64,000 bases of DNA from Thermosporothrix hazakensis (GTDB lineage Bacteria; Chloroflexota; Ktedonobacteria; Ktedonobacterales; Ktedonobacteraceae), in NCBI RefSeq assembly GCF_003253565.1, contig NZ_QKUF01000004.1, positions 1 to 64,000 on the forward strand. The letters run 5' to 3'. A program made the translations under genes and the position numbers. Below the pieces are notes generated by a model. It was not told the DNA's origin. It made no database searches and saw only the letters and a list, made by a program, of their open reading frames with translations. Positions 50,579 through 59,837 of the stretch are shown piece after piece (position 1 is the first letter of the stretch; each line of letters starts with the position of its first letter).

Positions 50579-52621
50579 ATGGTAGATAAGCTTCCGATAG
50601 CACAAGTATCCCCCGAAACCCTCCTTGTAGAGCGTTTCCACATCACCACAGGCTTTCACGAAGGGCAACTGCACATCATCAAGAAATTGTTGCAGCGCAA
50701 ACGTGTGCTCGCAATCCAGAAAACCGGATGGGGAAAATCACTCTGCTATCAAATGGCAAGCCTCTATTATCCTCACCTCACCATCGTCTTCTCTCCGCTT
50801 AAAGCTCTGATGCGCGATCAGTGCACGCGTTGCAATGAGAGATACCATATACCGGCTGCAATTGTCAGTTCTGATTTCAGCGTGGAAGAGAATGAGATGA
50901 CACTACAGCAGGCAGTTGCAGGGAAGCTTAAACTTCTCTTCATAGCACCCGAACGTCTGGAAAACACGCTCTGGCGTGAATACGTACAGAAAATGCGTAT
51001 CAGCCTGGTAGTGATCGATGAAGCGCATTGTATTTCAACCTGGGGGCATGATTTTCGGCCAGATTACCGCCGCATTCGTCACTTGATCAGCGCCCTCCCG
51101 GCACAAACACCACTCCTTGCTTTAACCGCCACCGCAAACCCACGGGTAGAGCAAGATATCCTGGAACAGATGGGGACAGGCACTGAAGTGATACGAGGCT
51201 CAATGAAACGCCCGAATCTCTATCTCAACGTGATTCCGCTCTCCGATGATAGCGAAAAACTGAGCTATCTCGCTGCCCTCATTCCCCATCTTCCTGGTAC
51301 CGGAATTCTATATACGGCGACACAAAAGGATGCAGAAATGACTGCCGACTTTCTTCGTAGACAAAACATTGATGCACATCACTACCATGCCAGGCTGGAA
51401 GACACACGCAGGCAGGAAATCGAAAACAACCTTCAACAGAATCACCATAAAGTGATCTGCTCAACCAATGCGCTTGGTATGGGCATTGATAAGCCCGACC
51501 TTCGTTTCATTATTCACTACCATTTTCCTGCTTCTCCCATTCATTATTATCAGGAAATTGGCCGTGCCGGTCGCGATGGTCTGCCATCATACTGTTTTCT
51601 GCTCTATGACGAGAAAGATCGAAAAATCCAGGAGCATTTTATCAAAAGAGCAAAACCAGAAAGTCGCTGTTACAGAGAGGTGATGACCGCTCTTCAGCGC
51701 TCATCTCATGGGATGACCGAAAAAGAGCTACTATTAAGCCTTTCGCTCTCTACGAATGTTCTTCGTACGGTACTGAAAGATCTACGAGAGCAGGGATATG
51801 TGCGAAAGGAGAAGAGCCGTCGTTATAGCTCCATCCAATATACCAATCACATCGACTTCTCCTTTTATGACACAATTGCAGAGCAAAAGAAGCAGGAACT
51901 ACAAGAAATGATCCAGTATGCAAAGTCAGACACATGCTACATGACCTATCTGACCAGTTATCTGGGCGACCCGGATCAAAGCCCCTGCGGAATATGTGGT
52001 GCATGCAGGCCTGAGGCTTATCAGATCATTACTCCCTCGTCTCAACTCAAACAGGCAGCCCAACACTTCTTGCAATATGAGTATCTCCCGCATATCGATA
52101 GCAAGGGCAAGCAAGGGAAAAAACATGAGGAAGGTTGGTCGCTTTCGTATCATGGAAATACTGAAATTGGGCGGCTGGTACGTGGTAGCAAATATGAAAA
52201 CATGGGGCCATTCCCGGATATCCTGGTACAGCGGGCGGCAGAAATATTACGTGAACGCTACCCACTGCAACAGATAGATTATATTGTCAGCATTCCCCCT
52301 ACGAAAAGTGGGAATTTGGTTGAAACATTTGCACAACGTGTTGCAAATATGATATCTATAACATATGTTCCTACTTTGACCAAAAACCGTGTGACAAAAC
52401 AACAAAAGGATTGCCTGAATAGCAAACAAAAGGAATACAATGTCAAAGGGTCGTTTACTGTTAGCGCTCCCGAACAGGTACGCAATCGCAGGATTCTCCT
52501 GATAGATGACATTTATGATTCAGGGTACACGATACGAGCAGCGACAGAAGCACTCATAGAGGCGGGAGCAGTAGCGGTCTATCCCTTTACCATTACGCGC
52601 ACGCTAGCAGCAGACCAGTAA
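50579..52621 (+). CDS. RecQ-like helicase fused to ComF-like phosphoribosyltransferase
   Basis: 680 residues. Residues 1-350 are a RecQ superfamily 2 helicase: Walker A TGWGKS (Lys53), DEAH at 147 in VVIDEAHCISTWGHDFRPDYR, LTATANPRV, and motif VI in QEIGRAGRDG. The zinc-binding segment follows (SDTCYMTYLTSYLGDPDQSPCGICGAC). Instead of an HRDC domain the C-terminus (about 490-680) is a type I phosphoribosyltransferase like ComF, with the PRPP motif RRILLIDDIYDSGYT at about 637-651. So a 3'-5' DNA unwinding motor is joined to a nucleotide-binding PRTase. A DprA-like gene follows 11 bases on. The unit is lower in GC than its neighbours. Confidence 0.88.
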   Translation: MVDKLPIAQVSPETLLVERFHITTGFHEGQLHIIKKLLQRKRVLAIQKTGWGKSLCYQMASLYYPHLTIVFSPLKALMRDQCTRCNERYHIPAAIVSSDFSVEENEMTLQQAVAGKLKLLFIAPERLENTLWREYVQKMRISLVVIDEAHCISTWGHDFRPDYRRIRHLISALPAQTPLLALTATANPRVEQDILEQMGTGTEVIRGSMKRPNLYLNVIPLSDDSEKLSYLAALIPHLPGTGILYTATQKDAEMTADFLRRQNIDAHHYHARLEDTRRQEIENNLQQNHHKVICSTNALGMGIDKPDLRFIIHYHFPASPIHYYQEIGRAGRDGLPSYCFLLYDEKDRKIQEHFIKRAKPESRCYREVMTALQRSSHGMTEKELLLSLSLSTNVLRTVLKDLREQGYVRKEKSRRYSSIQYTNHIDFSFYDTIAEQKKQELQEMIQYAKSDTCYMTYLTSYLGDPDQSPCGICGACRPEAYQIITPSSQLKQAAQHFLQYEYLPHIDSKGKQGKKHEEGWSLSYHGNTEIGRLVRGSKYENMGPFPDILVQRAAEILRERYPLQQIDYIVSIPPTKSGNLVETFAQRVANMISITYVPTLTKNRVTKQQKDCLNSKQKEYNVKGSFTVSAPEQVRNRRILLIDDIYDSGYTIRAATEALIEAGAVAVYPFTITRTLAADQ

Positions 52622-52632
52622 GGAGAAATAGT

Positions 52633-53631
52633 ATGAACGCACGCGAACAAGCCTGTTGGTTCGCATTAGTATTTCAAAGCAAGTTACCTATCAGGGTCAT
52701 CAATACGATACTGGTCACATGGTGCAAGCAAGCAGGCAGAACTATTGAAGACCTGTTTGCTGCCGAGGCGCAGGAATGGGCTCGGGTGTGCCATCTCACA
52801 ACCGAAGGGCTTCAAAAGCTCGAGCAGGCCCGAGAAACCATCGTTGCTCAGTCCTTTCTTGTAGAGCAGCTTCAACATAGCGGCATTTCCGTAATCAGCG
52901 TGCTGGACGAACAGTATCCAGAAACGCTGAAACTGGCTCTTGATCGCAACCACATCCCTCCGCTCCTTTTTTATGCAGGACAACTGGATATTCTGAAGCG
53001 GCAGACAGTTGCCATTATCGGTTCACGTAATGCCAACGCCGAAAGCCTGCACTTTACCAGACTGGTAGCTCGCTACCTTGCAGAAAAAAACACAAATGTG
53101 ATCAGCGGGTTTGCTCGTGGCGTAGATCGAACCGCCTATGAAGGGGCTACAGAAGCAGATGGACCTACTACTATCGTACTTCCCCAGGGAATTCGGAAGC
53201 TGAGCAGGACACAGTTACGCGAACTACAACCACGTATCGAGGCAGGGAAAGTGCTCCTTCTCAGTCAGTTTCACCCGGATGCCCCCTGGCTCGTCAGCCG
53301 TGCAATGGAGCGAAATAAGGTTGTCACCGGGCTGGCACAAATCGTTATTGTCGCGGAGTCAGATACCAAAGGCGGTACATGGGAGGGCGCGAATGGAGCT
53401 CTCCATCAAAAACGCCGGGTCTATGTGCGGGCAACAAAGGATAGCTCTATCCCTGCCGGAAATGCCGCTCTGCTAGAAAAGGGGGCAAGGCCGCTCTCCT
53501 GGTCTCCGTCAGACGAAGATCAGGCGTTTGCACCCTTACTTGAAAAAGCCCGAAAGGTACAAGAGCAACAACGCAGCATGCCTCCTTCTCCCAGACAGCT
53601 CTCGCTTCTGGCAATCGAGTATAAACCTTGA
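52633..53631 (+). CDS. DprA/Smf-like Rossmann-fold protein
   Basis: 332 residues from an ATG with AAGGAG 8 bases before it. Residues 1-120 include a helical, SAM/HhH-like part. The Rossmann domain spans about 125-300: PPLLFYAGQLDILKRQTVAIIGSRNAN, VISGFARGVDRTAYEGA, IVIVAESDTKGGTWEGANGALHQKR, all DprA hallmarks. Classic DprA loads RecA on incoming single-stranded DNA in natural transformation. The motif GKVLLLSQFHPDA is also usual. Here the protein is linked to a RecQ-PRTase fusion, not to competence genes, which fits a specialised, possibly defensive role like ShosA. It ends the two-gene unit with a terminator. Confidence 0.85.
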   Translation: MNAREQACWFALVFQSKLPIRVINTILVTWCKQAGRTIEDLFAAEAQEWARVCHLTTEGLQKLEQARETIVAQSFLVEQLQHSGISVISVLDEQYPETLKLALDRNHIPPLLFYAGQLDILKRQTVAIIGSRNANAESLHFTRLVARYLAEKNTNVISGFARGVDRTAYEGATEADGPTTIVLPQGIRKLSRTQLRELQPRIEAGKVLLLSQFHPDAPWLVSRAMERNKVVTGLAQIVIVAESDTKGGTWEGANGALHQKRRVYVRATKDSSIPAGNAALLEKGARPLSWSPSDEDQAFAPLLEKARKVQEQQRSMPPSPRQLSLLAIEYKP

Positions 53632-53647
53632 GAAGAGGTAACTGAGG

Positions 53648-53690
53648 GAAGCAAGCATACTTCACACCCGCTTGCTTCTCGGCCTTCTCT
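53648..53690 (+). terminator. Terminator of the RecQ-PRTase/DprA unit
   Basis: Perfect stem GAAGCAAGC/GCTTGCTTC (53648-53656, 53670-53678), then TCGGCCTTCTCT. It lies 17 bases past the dprA-like stop. The T-tail is short. Confidence 0.7.
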
Positions 53691-53846
53691 GACACCTCAT
53701 GTCATTGCAGTTTTTTGAAATATTGAAATACCCCTTCCCACGCATGGATTACCCCTTTTGGGAGATCACACTACCACTACGTATCCTCTATCCTTAGAGC
53801 AAGCTCACGATGACGAGCACAGTATTCAACACAAGAGGAGATCCAT

Positions 53847-54044
53847 TTGCAACCGTATTCTTCTTTTATAAACTTGAACATTGTTCATGACCAACAGGTA
53901 CAGGAGTCGATCGAACGCGCTCGCCTGACGGCAGAGCTAAGAAACAAAAAACGCGGGCTGTTGAGCAGAGTGCCGGCAGCCATCCGCCAGAACTACGAGA
54001 AAGAAACGGTTTCCTGCAAAGTCCAGGAACTCGTTCAGCCATAA
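53847..54044 (+). CDS. Small charged protein of unknown function
   Basis: 65 residues from a TTG with AGAGGAG 6 bases before it, so the start is well supported even though it is a rare codon. The product reads MQPYSSFINLNIVHDQQVQESIERARLTAELR... with a helical middle (QQVQESIERARLTAELRNKKRG) and a basic patch. It lacks membrane segments. No family recognised. It may be a small regulatory or antitoxin-like protein; this cannot be shown from the sequence alone. Confidence 0.5.
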   Translation: MQPYSSFINLNIVHDQQVQESIERARLTAELRNKKRGLLSRVPAAIRQNYEKETVSCKVQELVQP

Positions 54045-54194
54045 AGCGGAACAGGCGTTGTCCCGCCACAAGCAGGCAAACTGTCCCTCTGAACAGGAAT
54101 CATTCTGTCTTTTTGGACAATTTCTCTTCTCGTTCCGCATTCTATACTCAGGCGTAGGAAGGCATAGCGAAAGAAATGGAGGAATACAACGACA

Positions 54195-54884
54195 ATGAAA
54201 ATCAGGGCACTGACGCTCCAAACGACACAACTTGAGACACAAAAGGCGTTCTATACCTCGCTTCTACACCTTCCACTGCTCGCGGAAACACAGGAGAGTT
54301 TTACGGTCAAAGCCGGAGAGACCCGCATCACGTTTGAGGCAACGGAACAGCGTGGATACGTCTATCATTTCGCCTTCAAGCTTCCCCTCAACCAGTTCGC
54401 TGAGGGGAAAGCCTGGCTTCAGCAGCGGATTCCCCTGTTGCAGGAAGATGGACAAGACGAGTTCGCCGCAACAAACTGGGTCGGTCGAAGCTGCTACTTC
54501 TATGACGCGGCCGGAAATATTCTGGAATTCCTGGTACGGGCAGACCTGCCTGAGGAGCGGCCTGAGGACATATTCTCATCTGATATGATTCTACGCGTTG
54601 GTGAGATCGGACTTGCAGTCGAGAACCCATTCATAACGTCAGCCTACCTGCAAGAACAGTTCAATTATGTCTCGATCAAAAAGGAGCCCGGCCCGACCTT
54701 CAACCCCGTCGGTGATCGCTACGGAAGCCTGATCGTGGTCAAACTCGGGCGCTCATGGTTCCCAACAACAAAGGCGGCAGTCTCTGCCCCTATCCGCGTT
54801 GAGATCGAGGGAGACCAGCCGCAGCAGGTTCTCATTCCCGGCACCCTATATGAACTGCGGATCGTTCCGGGAGAGCCTGCCTGA
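54195..54884 (+). CDS. VOC-superfamily (glyoxalase/dioxygenase-like) protein
   Basis: 229 residues with two VOC (beta-alpha-beta-beta-beta) domains. The first is residues 1-115: ALTLQTTQLETQKAFYTSLLHLPLL, ITFEATEQRGYVYHFAFKLP, FYDAAGNILEFLV, with His and Glu at the positions of metal ligands. The second, more divergent, begins at about 130 (RVGEIGLAVENPFITSAYLQEQFNY). VOC proteins include glyoxalase I, extradiol dioxygenases and fosfomycin/bleomycin resistance proteins. The substrate is not evident. Single gene with a weak ribosome site (GGAGG 12 bases before the ATG). Confidence 0.75.
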   Translation: MKIRALTLQTTQLETQKAFYTSLLHLPLLAETQESFTVKAGETRITFEATEQRGYVYHFAFKLPLNQFAEGKAWLQQRIPLLQEDGQDEFAATNWVGRSCYFYDAAGNILEFLVRADLPEERPEDIFSSDMILRVGEIGLAVENPFITSAYLQEQFNYVSIKKEPGPTFNPVGDRYGSLIVVKLGRSWFPTTKAAVSAPIRVEIEGDQPQQVLIPGTLYELRIVPGEPA

Positions 54885-54920
54885 GGACACAGGGAGCGGG
54901 AGACGCTTCGCTCCCTGCGG

Positions 54921-55377
54921 CTACCTCACATATCGTACAAGGCAATACAGAGCGACATAGACAGGCAGCACGACAAGCCACGCCACAAGAATGGGCATCA
55001 GTTCATTTCCGTGCATCGAGAAAAGCACCACACAGACAAAGAGGAAGATCATGTGAGGGGAGAAAGGACACAGGAGTACAGGGACTTGAATACTTACCCC
55101 CGTGCCCCAGAGCATCACAAAGAAAAAAGCGTTCAGGCACACTATCACCACAGCCATCGGCATCAAACCGCGCATAAGGGCGACCAATATGGAGAAAAAA
55201 GATACAGTAGAATAGAATAGCACAAAGAAGAACATTTAAAACGATGTGGACGATACTCCGCTTCTCCTGAATCTTTCCGTGATCTCGTATGATAAAGCGC
55301 TCTTCCGAAAACGGCTCTCTCCGCCGATACTGATAGTGCCGCTTTTTCCACACGGGTATTCTACTTTCTTCTTTCAT
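54921..55377 (-). pseudogene. Small membrane protein, probably split by a frameshift
   Basis: The N-terminal part (ATG at 55375-55377, MKEESRIPVWKKRHYQYRRREPFSEE...) reads to a first hydrophobic stretch at about 55200-55250. The better continuation, with four strong membrane helices (FFSILVALMRGLMPMAVVIV, LLCPFSPHMIFLFVCVVLF, ILVAWLVVLPVYVALYCLV), is in another frame that begins just after a TAA at about 55236-55238. One indel in the run GTTTTAAA would join them. An original 4-TM gene of about 150 codons broken by a single indel is more likely than two overlapping genes. Confidence 0.5.
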
Positions 55378-55768
55378 ATATAGATCTCTATTGTAGCACA
55401 CCTATGCACAGCCACTACTCTGATATCCTTTTTGTAGAGAAGCACACGCAAAATCGCTTCACGATTGGAGATGCTTTCTGAAGATGCGGAGCACGCCGCG
55501 CACCTATAAGATTCATCCTGGCTCCAGTAACATCTTGATGGAACCCAGAATGACCAGTATCTCTGATCGCGCCCCGAGCACTATCAAATAAACGGACTGT
55601 TCCCCCTTTCGATGGCGGATTCACCCCTGTCGCTGATCCTCTCAAGGGCCTTCTTGCTCGCCGAAGACATGAAAATACCATCACCCAACACATCAACCTG
55701 ACAACCACCGCATAACTCCAGAGGCGGGTGAGCACAGCATCATATCCTCTCCCGTCACCAGCGTCCAC
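55378..55768. other. Intergenic stretch without a recognised gene
   Basis: A 129-codon leftward frame at 55415-55804 covers most of it but has a poor start, high Arg and Cys content and no family resemblance, so it is not called a gene. No hairpin or mobile-element end was recognised. Confidence 0.4.
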
Positions 55769-55798
55769 TTGCCATTCTGAACACATCCGCTTTATAAT
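55769..55798 (+). promoter_or_regulatory. Promoter of the first GNAT gene
   Basis: TTGCCA (55769-55774), an 18-base spacer and a consensus TATAAT (55793-55798), about 40 bases before the start codon. Confidence 0.6.
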
Positions 55799-55837
55799 GA
55801 GCACAATGCTTGTTGAGAAAGGAGAACATGGGCCACT

Positions 55838-56365
55838 ATGGTTGTCCCATCACTAACCATTGAGCGCGTGCCGTCCGAAGCCAGAGAAGCTGTCCTTCCC
55901 GCCCTGACCCACCTGCTTCAGACGGTCGTCGCAACCGGAGCCTCCATCGGATTTCTGCCGCCTCTGGACACAAAGGAAGCCGAAGCCTACTGGCACGGCG
56001 TCTTTCAGGATATCATCCGGCAGACAACCATCCTGCTCCTCGCACGTATTGCTGAACAGATTGTCGGATCGGTACAGCTCGCGCTGGCCACAAAGCCCAA
56101 CGCACTGCATCGCGCCGAAGTGCAAAAGCTCTTTGTACATCCTGAGCAGCAAGGACGCGGCATCGGACGGGCGCTGATGCAAGCGCTTGAGCAGGTCGCA
56201 CGCGAGCACAAACGCAGCCTGCTTGTCCTTGATACGCGTCTGGGCGATACGGCCGAGCAGCTCTACCGAAAGCTTGGCTATCAGGAAGCCGGGATTATTC
56301 CTGAGTTTGCTCGTAGCGCCACCGGCACGCTTGATAGCACCATTTACTTCTTTAAGAAACTCTGA
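55838..56365 (+). CDS. GNAT-family N-acetyltransferase
   Basis: 175 residues. The acetyl-CoA-binding core is clear: KLFVHPEQQGRGIGRALMQALEQVAREH (motif A, Q-x-x-G-x-G/A), then LLVLDTRLGDTAEQLYRKLGYQEAG (motif B). The N-terminal part with GFLPPLDTKEAEAYW fits the same group of small-molecule acetyltransferases. The acceptor is unknown. The site AAAGGAG lies 3 bases before an out-of-frame ATG (55828) that opens an 11-codon reading frame overlapping this start, and 13 bases before the ATG used here. That arrangement could slow or couple initiation. Confidence 0.85.
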   Translation: MVVPSLTIERVPSEAREAVLPALTHLLQTVVATGASIGFLPPLDTKEAEAYWHGVFQDIIRQTTILLLARIAEQIVGSVQLALATKPNALHRAEVQKLFVHPEQQGRGIGRALMQALEQVAREHKRSLLVLDTRLGDTAEQLYRKLGYQEAGIIPEFARSATGTLDSTIYFFKKL

Positions 56366-56447
56366 TCCAACAAGCACAAAACCACTGTTTCAAAACAAAG
56401 AAGCAGGAAGCAATGCAGCCTCCTGCCTTATTTTGTTGCAAGCATCG

Positions 56448-57329
56448 CTATTCGTAATCAGCAAGCACTTCGTCGATCATATGTCGAGCCGTGACAGCAA
56501 ACACCGGATTGGTATGCTGATAGTAGGGCAACGCAATCAGCCCGATAGAAAGCGCCCAACCACGACCGCGCTCCCATGTCGCGTTGTCAACCGACAGAGC
56601 CTCACGAAACAAGGGCCGCGTTTGCCGGGAGAGCAAACACCACGCGGGAATCAGATCGCATGCAGGATCGCCGATTCTCAGGCCCTCAAAATCAATGATA
56701 GCACTGATTCGCCCCTGTTGCACCACCATATTGCCCGGTAACAGGTCTCCGTGGGTCAGGACGGGGAGTCCCGCCCATTCCGGCGCCTGAAGAGCTTTCT
56801 CCCACGCTCGGGTCACAGCATCGGTGTTGACGGCGATTGCCTCTCGAACATATCGATCTCGCCGGGAAAGTGGTCCACTGCGTGAAGACGGAGACGGCTG
56901 TATCTGCCAGCGCGAAAAGTCAATTCGCTGCAACGCGCTGATGAAGTGCGCCAGATCATGCACCGCCTGCTTTTCATCGCTGATCCCCTGCCGTTCCGCA
57001 CTCTCACCATCGAGCCAGCGATACACCGCCCACGGCCAGGGATAGCCTTCACCCGGTTCTCCGATCGCAAGCGGAGCCGGGATCGCCAGCGGCAGATGTG
57101 GAGCAAGTTCCTGCAACCACTGCTGTTCCTTGTGCTGATGTTTCACGACACCCGGAATCCGAGGCAGTCGGGCTGCCATGTCGGAACCAAGCCGATAGAG
57201 CGCGTTATTCGTCCCGGCGGAACGAACCAGCTCAAGTGGCAATGCCGCCCACCGGGGAAACCGGGCAGCGATCAACCGACCGACAAGAACACTATCAATG
57301 TCTACCTCGTCGGCATGCATTTTACTCAT
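56448..57329 (-). CDS. Aminoglycoside phosphotransferase (APH)-family protein
   Basis: 293 residues from the ATG at 57327-57329; the longer frame upstream is not supported. The APH/choline-kinase fold is seen in VLTHGDLLPGNMVVQ (catalytic loop, HxDxxxxN, about residue 197-207) and ISAIIDFEGLRIGDPACDL (metal-binding Asp). The start HADEVDIDSVLVGRLIAARFPRW and the glycine-poor N-lobe are usual for the group that includes antibiotic kinases and sugar or amino-acid kinases. Whether it confers resistance cannot be told from sequence. Single gene on the minus strand. Confidence 0.85.
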   Translation of the reverse strand: MSKMHADEVDIDSVLVGRLIAARFPRWAALPLELVRSAGTNNALYRLGSDMAARLPRIPGVVKHQHKEQQWLQELAPHLPLAIPAPLAIGEPGEGYPWPWAVYRWLDGESAERQGISDEKQAVHDLAHFISALQRIDFSRWQIQPSPSSRSGPLSRRDRYVREAIAVNTDAVTRAWEKALQAPEWAGLPVLTHGDLLPGNMVVQQGRISAIIDFEGLRIGDPACDLIPAWCLLSRQTRPLFREALSVDNATWERGRGWALSIGLIALPYYQHTNPVFAVTARHMIDEVLADYE

Positions 57330-57767
57330 AGAAAATAGTCTATCCTTTTTCTGTACAAAATCTCTATCCTGTGCCAGAAAGTATAGCCGACAGAAGGGAG
57401 GAATGAGATCTTCCAAAAGGGGTATTTCTGCGCGCTCCGTTCATAGAAGAAACGCTGTTTGTTTCTGGCCACCTGCTCGCACATATGAACCTGCGTCCGT
57501 GCCTGAGCCGTTAACAGAGCCAGACCAACCGGGCGAATCACCGTGATCAGTTGAACTGTTCGCCACTTCTACGGGATCGTGGAAAGGAGCTATAGCCACA
57601 ACCATCAACAGCCGTAAGATCAAGCCAAACGCCAGCCCGATTTTCATGGACAATACAAATCGCTCGCTTTAGACTGTTCCTTTATAACTGCGCAATATAG
57701 GAGAAGTCCTTTCCGCTCTCATCTGCTATACCAGAGAAAGAGCTTTCAGATGAGAAAAGGAGAGAAT
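57330..57767. other. Intergenic stretch
   Basis: About 440 bases between the APH gene and the NTF2-like gene. Frames of 62-82 codons on both strands overlap each other and have no ribosome sites. Nothing else recognised. Confidence 0.45.
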
Positions 57768-58154
57768 ATGATCAACGTCATTTGCGCCGAGGATTGTGGG
57801 AATGCCCCCAAAAAGCAGCAGCTCAAAGATTATACCATCGCCTGTGCGAACAATAATTTTAGCAGCGCAGCCGCCTTCGTGACAGATACCATCGTCTGGG
57901 ATATCGTGGGACAAGAGCGCTTTGAAGGCATCAACCGGTATACACAGGCCCTGGAACGTTTGAAAGAGGAAAATATTACCGAGCTCCACATAGAGAACAT
58001 CATCACGCACGGCAACACTGGTGCCATCAACGGCACAAAAAAGCTGGGAAATGGCACAACTATTGCATTTTGCGATGTCTTTATATTTACCAGTACAAGA
58101 AGAAATTCGAGTATCAAAGCGATCAGTTCATACAGAATTCCGCTTTGTTCGTAA
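57768..58154 (+). CDS. NTF2/SnoaL-like protein
   Basis: 128 residues from the ATG at 57768 (AAAGGAG 7 bases before it). The cone-shaped NTF2 fold is suggested by the helix LKDYTIACANNNFSSAAAFVTDTIVWDIVGQERFEG and the later strands IENIITHGNTGAINGTKKLGNGTTIAFCDVFIF and KAISSYRI. Members act as ligand-binding or small hydrolase/isomerase proteins. The active-site residues cannot be assigned here. The last ten residues differ from the usual ending, so a late change may have occurred, but the domain is whole. Single gene. Confidence 0.7.
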   Translation: MINVICAEDCGNAPKKQQLKDYTIACANNNFSSAAAFVTDTIVWDIVGQERFEGINRYTQALERLKEENITELHIENIITHGNTGAINGTKKLGNGTTIAFCDVFIFTSTRRNSSIKAISSYRIPLCS

Positions 58155-58220
58155 GCAGAGAGAACAATGATGCGTCTCCTCGCATCGGGTTGAAGAGACG
58201 CACTGCTGCTATAGGATTGA

Positions 58221-58688
58221 TTAGATCTCCTTTGCCATATGCAGATTCGTTACCACGTAGCCAAGCTTCGTATAGAGCTGGATGGCGCCATGATTGTGCC
58301 CGAAGACGTGTAGTGCGATCTTGCTCCCTCCGAGCTCGCGCACCTTGTGCTCCAGCTCCCGGAACGCCTGCGAGGCGTAGCCACGGCGACGAAATGGCTC
58401 ATCAACTTTGACATCATAGATGAATGCGGCCAATTTCCCCTGTCGTTTGCGCAACATGAACCAGATCATGCCAACATTCTGTTGCTCCTCATTGACGATC
58501 GTAAAGAGATAGTGATTCGGTGTCTCAAGCCCTTGCGGCAACAAATCATAGAACTCTTTCCGTGATTTTTCTAGCGCCTCTTCCTCTGACCACTCGCCAT
58601 CTTTGACATGGTCCTCTGCATACTCTCGAATTGATGGTTCCAGAAAAGCTTGATATTCGGCTTCAGTCATTGGCCGTAATGTTACCAT
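58221..58688 (-). CDS. GNAT-family N-acetyltransferase
   Basis: 155 residues from an ATG with GAAGGCGAG 8-9 bases before it. The fold is seen in the N-terminal MTEAEYQAFLEPSIREYAEDHVKDG, the middle strand VGMIWFMLRKRQGKLAAFIYDVKVDEPFRRRGYASQAFRELE (motif A, RRxGxA) and the C-terminal IALHVFGHNHGAIQLYTKLGYVVTN (motif B). The LHVFGHN.xAIxLYxKxGY pattern places it near the small-molecule or ribosomal-protein acetyltransferases. Substrate unknown. It is transcribed opposite to the NTF2-like gene. Confidence 0.85.
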   Translation of the reverse strand: MVTLRPMTEAEYQAFLEPSIREYAEDHVKDGEWSEEEALEKSRKEFYDLLPQGLETPNHYLFTIVNEEQQNVGMIWFMLRKRQGKLAAFIYDVKVDEPFRRRGYASQAFRELEHKVRELGGSKIALHVFGHNHGAIQLYTKLGYVVTNLHMAKEI

Positions 58689-58885
58689 AAGAAAAATCTC
58701 GCCTTCATTTTAAAGCAGTAGTAATTTCATCCTCTATTACTCCATATATACGCATGATTGTATCGCTATTTCTCAGTACTCTACCTTCTCTCAGCTTGAC
58801 CTTTATGCGAGACTAAAGAGTACGTCCCCCCCCAAAAAAGATGGCAACACAAAGGTGCATTGAAACAATCTCCAGGAGAGATCTT

Positions 58886-59790
58886 ATGTCATATGTCACG
58901 TATGTACACGAGATGAGCCCCGATAATCGCATACGCATGTATCGAAGCAGTCAGCCCAATCTCAGCGATTTTGATGACTTTGAGGTTGATAGCTACCTGA
59001 TTTCGACCGGGCGATTTATCCTGTTCTGTGATACCCTCTTTCATCCTGAGGATATGGCAAGGATCGTTCACGATCTGGGGCAGGAGCGAGTCGGACGGCC
59101 CTTCCTGGTTATGAACAGTCATGCAGACTGGGATCATGCATGGGGCAACAGTTATTTCACGGGAGAGCAGACAGCCCCCATTATCGGGCACACCCATTGC
59201 CGTACTCGCATGACAGAAGAGCGGGAAAAGACGATGCTGGCCAGCTTTCAGCAGCGGTATCCAGCACAGTTCAGTTCTGTGATCCTGATGCCTCCAACCG
59301 CCACATTTCAGGGCACCTTCACGCTGTATAGCGGCAACCTCACCGTTGAACTTTTTGACGCACCCGGTCATAGCCTGGATCATATAGCAGCCTGGATTCC
59401 TGAATTGTGCCTTCTTCTGGCATTTGATGCTGTCGAAATTCCTATCCCTCTGAATAAAAAAACGTTGCAGGCGTGCCGAGCATGTTCACTACTTTAGAGC
59501 ACTTCCTACAACTCAATCCTCAAACTATTCTCTGTTCTCATGGGAGAACAATCAGCCCTGATAGCATCAAAGCGAATGTAGCGTATCTTCATAAGGTAGA
59601 GCCGCTCTGTCGTACCCTTCTGAGCCAGCGTCTTCCTGGCTTCGACCGTTATTGTTGTCCGTGCGCTATAGCACACACCTCATTGCGGAGACACGCGGCA
59701 GGAAACGCGATTAGTCCGAGGGCTGTTTTTCCTGCTCTCATACAAAGCCTTTTGCTAGAATTAAGCCTCTTTGAGCAGAAAATCCCTTGA
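58886..59790 (+). pseudogene. Frameshifted metallo-beta-lactamase-fold hydrolase
   Basis: The first part (ATG at 58886, AGGAGA 7 bases before it) is a good MBL-fold protein: FILFCDTLFHPEDM, the metal motif NSHADWDHAWGN (HxxxDH) and a later FDAPGHSLDHIA. It ends early at about 59497 with unrelated residues. The expected continuation, VPSMFTTLEHFLQLNPQTILCSHGRTISPDSIKANVAYL, is in another frame from about 59470, so one indel near 59460-59475 has broken the gene. The second part also degenerates after RTLLSQRL. It is likely inactive. Confidence 0.7.
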
Positions 59791-59837
59791 TCCTGTCGGC
59801 AACCAACAGAGCAAGCTCTTCCCGCACGATGTCCGTA

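Noticed and set aside
55415-55804. 129-codon leftward frame
   Set aside because: Covers a consensus promoter on the other strand, Arg-rich, no family resemblance.
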